Of a DNA stretch of 64,000 nucleotides, positions 63,035 to 64,000 are shown piece after piece. Origin of the DNA: Glaciihabitans tibetensis (GTDB lineage Bacteria > Actinomycetota > Actinomycetes > Actinomycetales > Microbacteriaceae); assembly GCF_003003265.1 (NCBI RefSeq), contig NZ_PVTL01000003.1:1-64000 (forward strand), given 5' to 3'. Under the pieces are notes generated by a model, which made no database searches, was not told the origin of the DNA, and worked only from the letters and a program-made list of their open reading frames with translations. The position numbers were made by a program, and so were the translations under genes. Position 1 is the stretch's first letter, and each line of letters starts with the position of its first letter.

Positions 63035-63979
63035 CTACGCGGGGTCGCCGATGCGCTCCAGGGCGTCGACGACCAGCGCCCAGAACTTCGGCGCGTCCAG
63101 GGCGGTCGCGACCTGCGTGGTGCAGTCGGCGGGGGCAGGGCTGCGAAAATCCGCGACCGTCATGCCGACGGTGAGCGTGCCGGTCAGTTCGACGTCCAGC
63201 GGAACCTTTTGCACGGTGAGAACCGTCGGATCGATGACGTAGGCGACCGCGCAGGGGTCGTGCACCGGAGGATGGTCGAAGCCCTGCGCGTCTCTGTAGG
63301 CATGCGCGAAGAAGTCCATCAGTTCGCCCACGAACCGTGCGGGCGCGGTGCCGACCGCGGCGATGGCGGCCAGCACTTCGGGCGTAGCGAGGGCTTGGTG
63401 CGTGACATCCAACCCCACCATCGTTAATGGCCAGCGCTCGTTGAACACAATGTGGGCCGCTTCCGGGTCGATCACGATGTTGAACTCGGACGTGGCACTC
63501 CAGTTGCCGACCGCGTAGCCGCCGCCCATGAGTACCACCTCGCGCACGCGCTCAGCGATCCGCGGCTCCTTGCGCACGGCCAGGGCGAGGTTGGTGAGCG
63601 CGCCGGTGGGCACGAGGGTGATCGTTCCCGGTTCGTTGTCCATGATCGTGTCGATAATGAGGTCGACGGCGTGCCGTGGGTCGAGGCGGATGTCGGGTTC
63701 CGGCAGCTCCGGCCCGTCGAGCCCCGACTCTCCATGAATGCTCGCGGCGGTCTCGAGCTTTCGCACGAGCGGGCGGTGGGCTCCGCGGGCGAACGGAACC
63801 CCGGTGATGCCCGCCACCCGCGCAATCGACAGGGCGTTGCGAGTAACCTTGTCGATGCTCTGGTTGCCGTAGACGGTGGTGATGGCGACGAGTTCGACGC
63901 TCGGGTTTCCGTGCGCGAGCAGCAGTGCCACGGCGTCATCGTGGCCGGGGTCGCAATCGAGGATGATGCGGGTCGTCAT
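63035..63979 (-). CDS. Nucleoside hydrolase
   Basis: 314 residues. RIILDCDPGHDDAVALLLA is the calcium-binding DxDxxxDD motif, TLVPTGALTNLALA and LMGGGYAVGNWSATSEFNIVIDPEAA are substrate-site segments with the Asn, Glu and Phe of the family, and HPPVHDPCAVAYVID supplies the final Asp. It hydrolyses ribonucleosides to base and ribose. With the BMP importers and ribokinase it would complete nucleoside scavenging. The ATG lies near the window's right end, with its promoter beyond. Confidence 0.95.
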   Translation of the reverse strand: MTTRIILDCDPGHDDAVALLLAHGNPSVELVAITTVYGNQSIDKVTRNALSIARVAGITGVPFARGAHRPLVRKLETAASIHGESGLDGPELPEPDIRLDPRHAVDLIIDTIMDNEPGTITLVPTGALTNLALAVRKEPRIAERVREVVLMGGGYAVGNWSATSEFNIVIDPEAAHIVFNERWPLTMVGLDVTHQALATPEVLAAIAAVGTAPARFVGELMDFFAHAYRDAQGFDHPPVHDPCAVAYVIDPTVLTVQKVPLDVELTGTLTVGMTVADFRSPAPADCTTQVATALDAPKFWALVVDALERIGDPA

Positions 63980-64000
63980 GCGCTCGAGGCTACCGTGGCG

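Overview
The window is high-GC DNA from an actinobacterium, most likely a member of the Microbacteriaceae. The pointers are a DUF222-type HNH endonuclease fragment at the left edge, a small protein of the MGRLLYGD type (DUF7882-like) typical of that family, an sdhC-D-A-B operon, many ATGA-type stop/start overlaps, and frequent GTG/TTG starts. The taxonomic call is inference. I see no rRNA, tRNA, insertion sequence or CRISPR array.

Layout. 1-12.9 kb: HNH fragment, a phosphoribosyltransferase, a secreted GH3 beta-glucosidase, a CAP-like secreted protein, a Gfo/Idh/MocA oxidoreductase, a membrane-anchored PBP4-like protein that has lost its catalytic lysines, an in-frame nicotinamidase/succinate-semialdehyde dehydrogenase fusion, and a SpoU-type RNA methyltransferase. 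12.9-16.2 kb: an ABC exporter and an ArsR/SRPBCC pair with a palindromic operator over the start codon. 16.2-27.3 kb: a catabolic island with a PucR regulator, PCC-domain protein, amidohydrolase, complete BMP-type ABC importer, variant creatininase-family hydrolase and PLP-dependent D-serine-deaminase-like enzyme. 27.4-31.9 kb: ribokinase, oxidoreductase, VOC and ArsR genes, and an MHS-type transporter. 32-36 kb: the riboflavin operon ribD-ribE-ribBA-ribH behind an FMN riboswitch. 36.5-44.2 kb: GNAT, trpS, exonuclease III, YihY, PTS enzyme I, SseB-like, an epoxide-hydrolase-like enzyme and its divergent TetR. 44.3-46.5 kb: an orphan TNT-like NAD-glycohydrolase toxin domain followed by three tandem paralogous immunity-like genes. 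46.6-52.7 kb: succinate dehydrogenase, a glycosyltransferase and mannose-1-phosphate guanylyltransferase. 52.9-61.4 kb: a nucleoside uptake and salvage operon (two BMP lipoproteins, ABC ATPase, two permeases, cytidine deaminase, thymidine phosphorylase). 62-64 kb: a DUF559/AbiEi-like protein and a nucleoside hydrolase.

The two BMP importers, the deaminase, the phosphorylase, the nucleoside hydrolase, ribokinase and the NAD-salvage fusion point to strong investment in scavenging nucleosides, bases and sugars.

Two repeat phenomena stand out. Short minisatellites (8-18 bp units) sit in coding tails with units divisible by three, and between genes with units not divisible by three, several of them starting at a stop codon. 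Separately, two intergenic arrays (about 36.0-36.4 kb and 61.5-61.8 kb) share a diverged core close to AAGTGTCGCGATTYGTCGA repeated about every 31 bp. All calls rest on reading the sequence and on memory of protein families; no database search was run.
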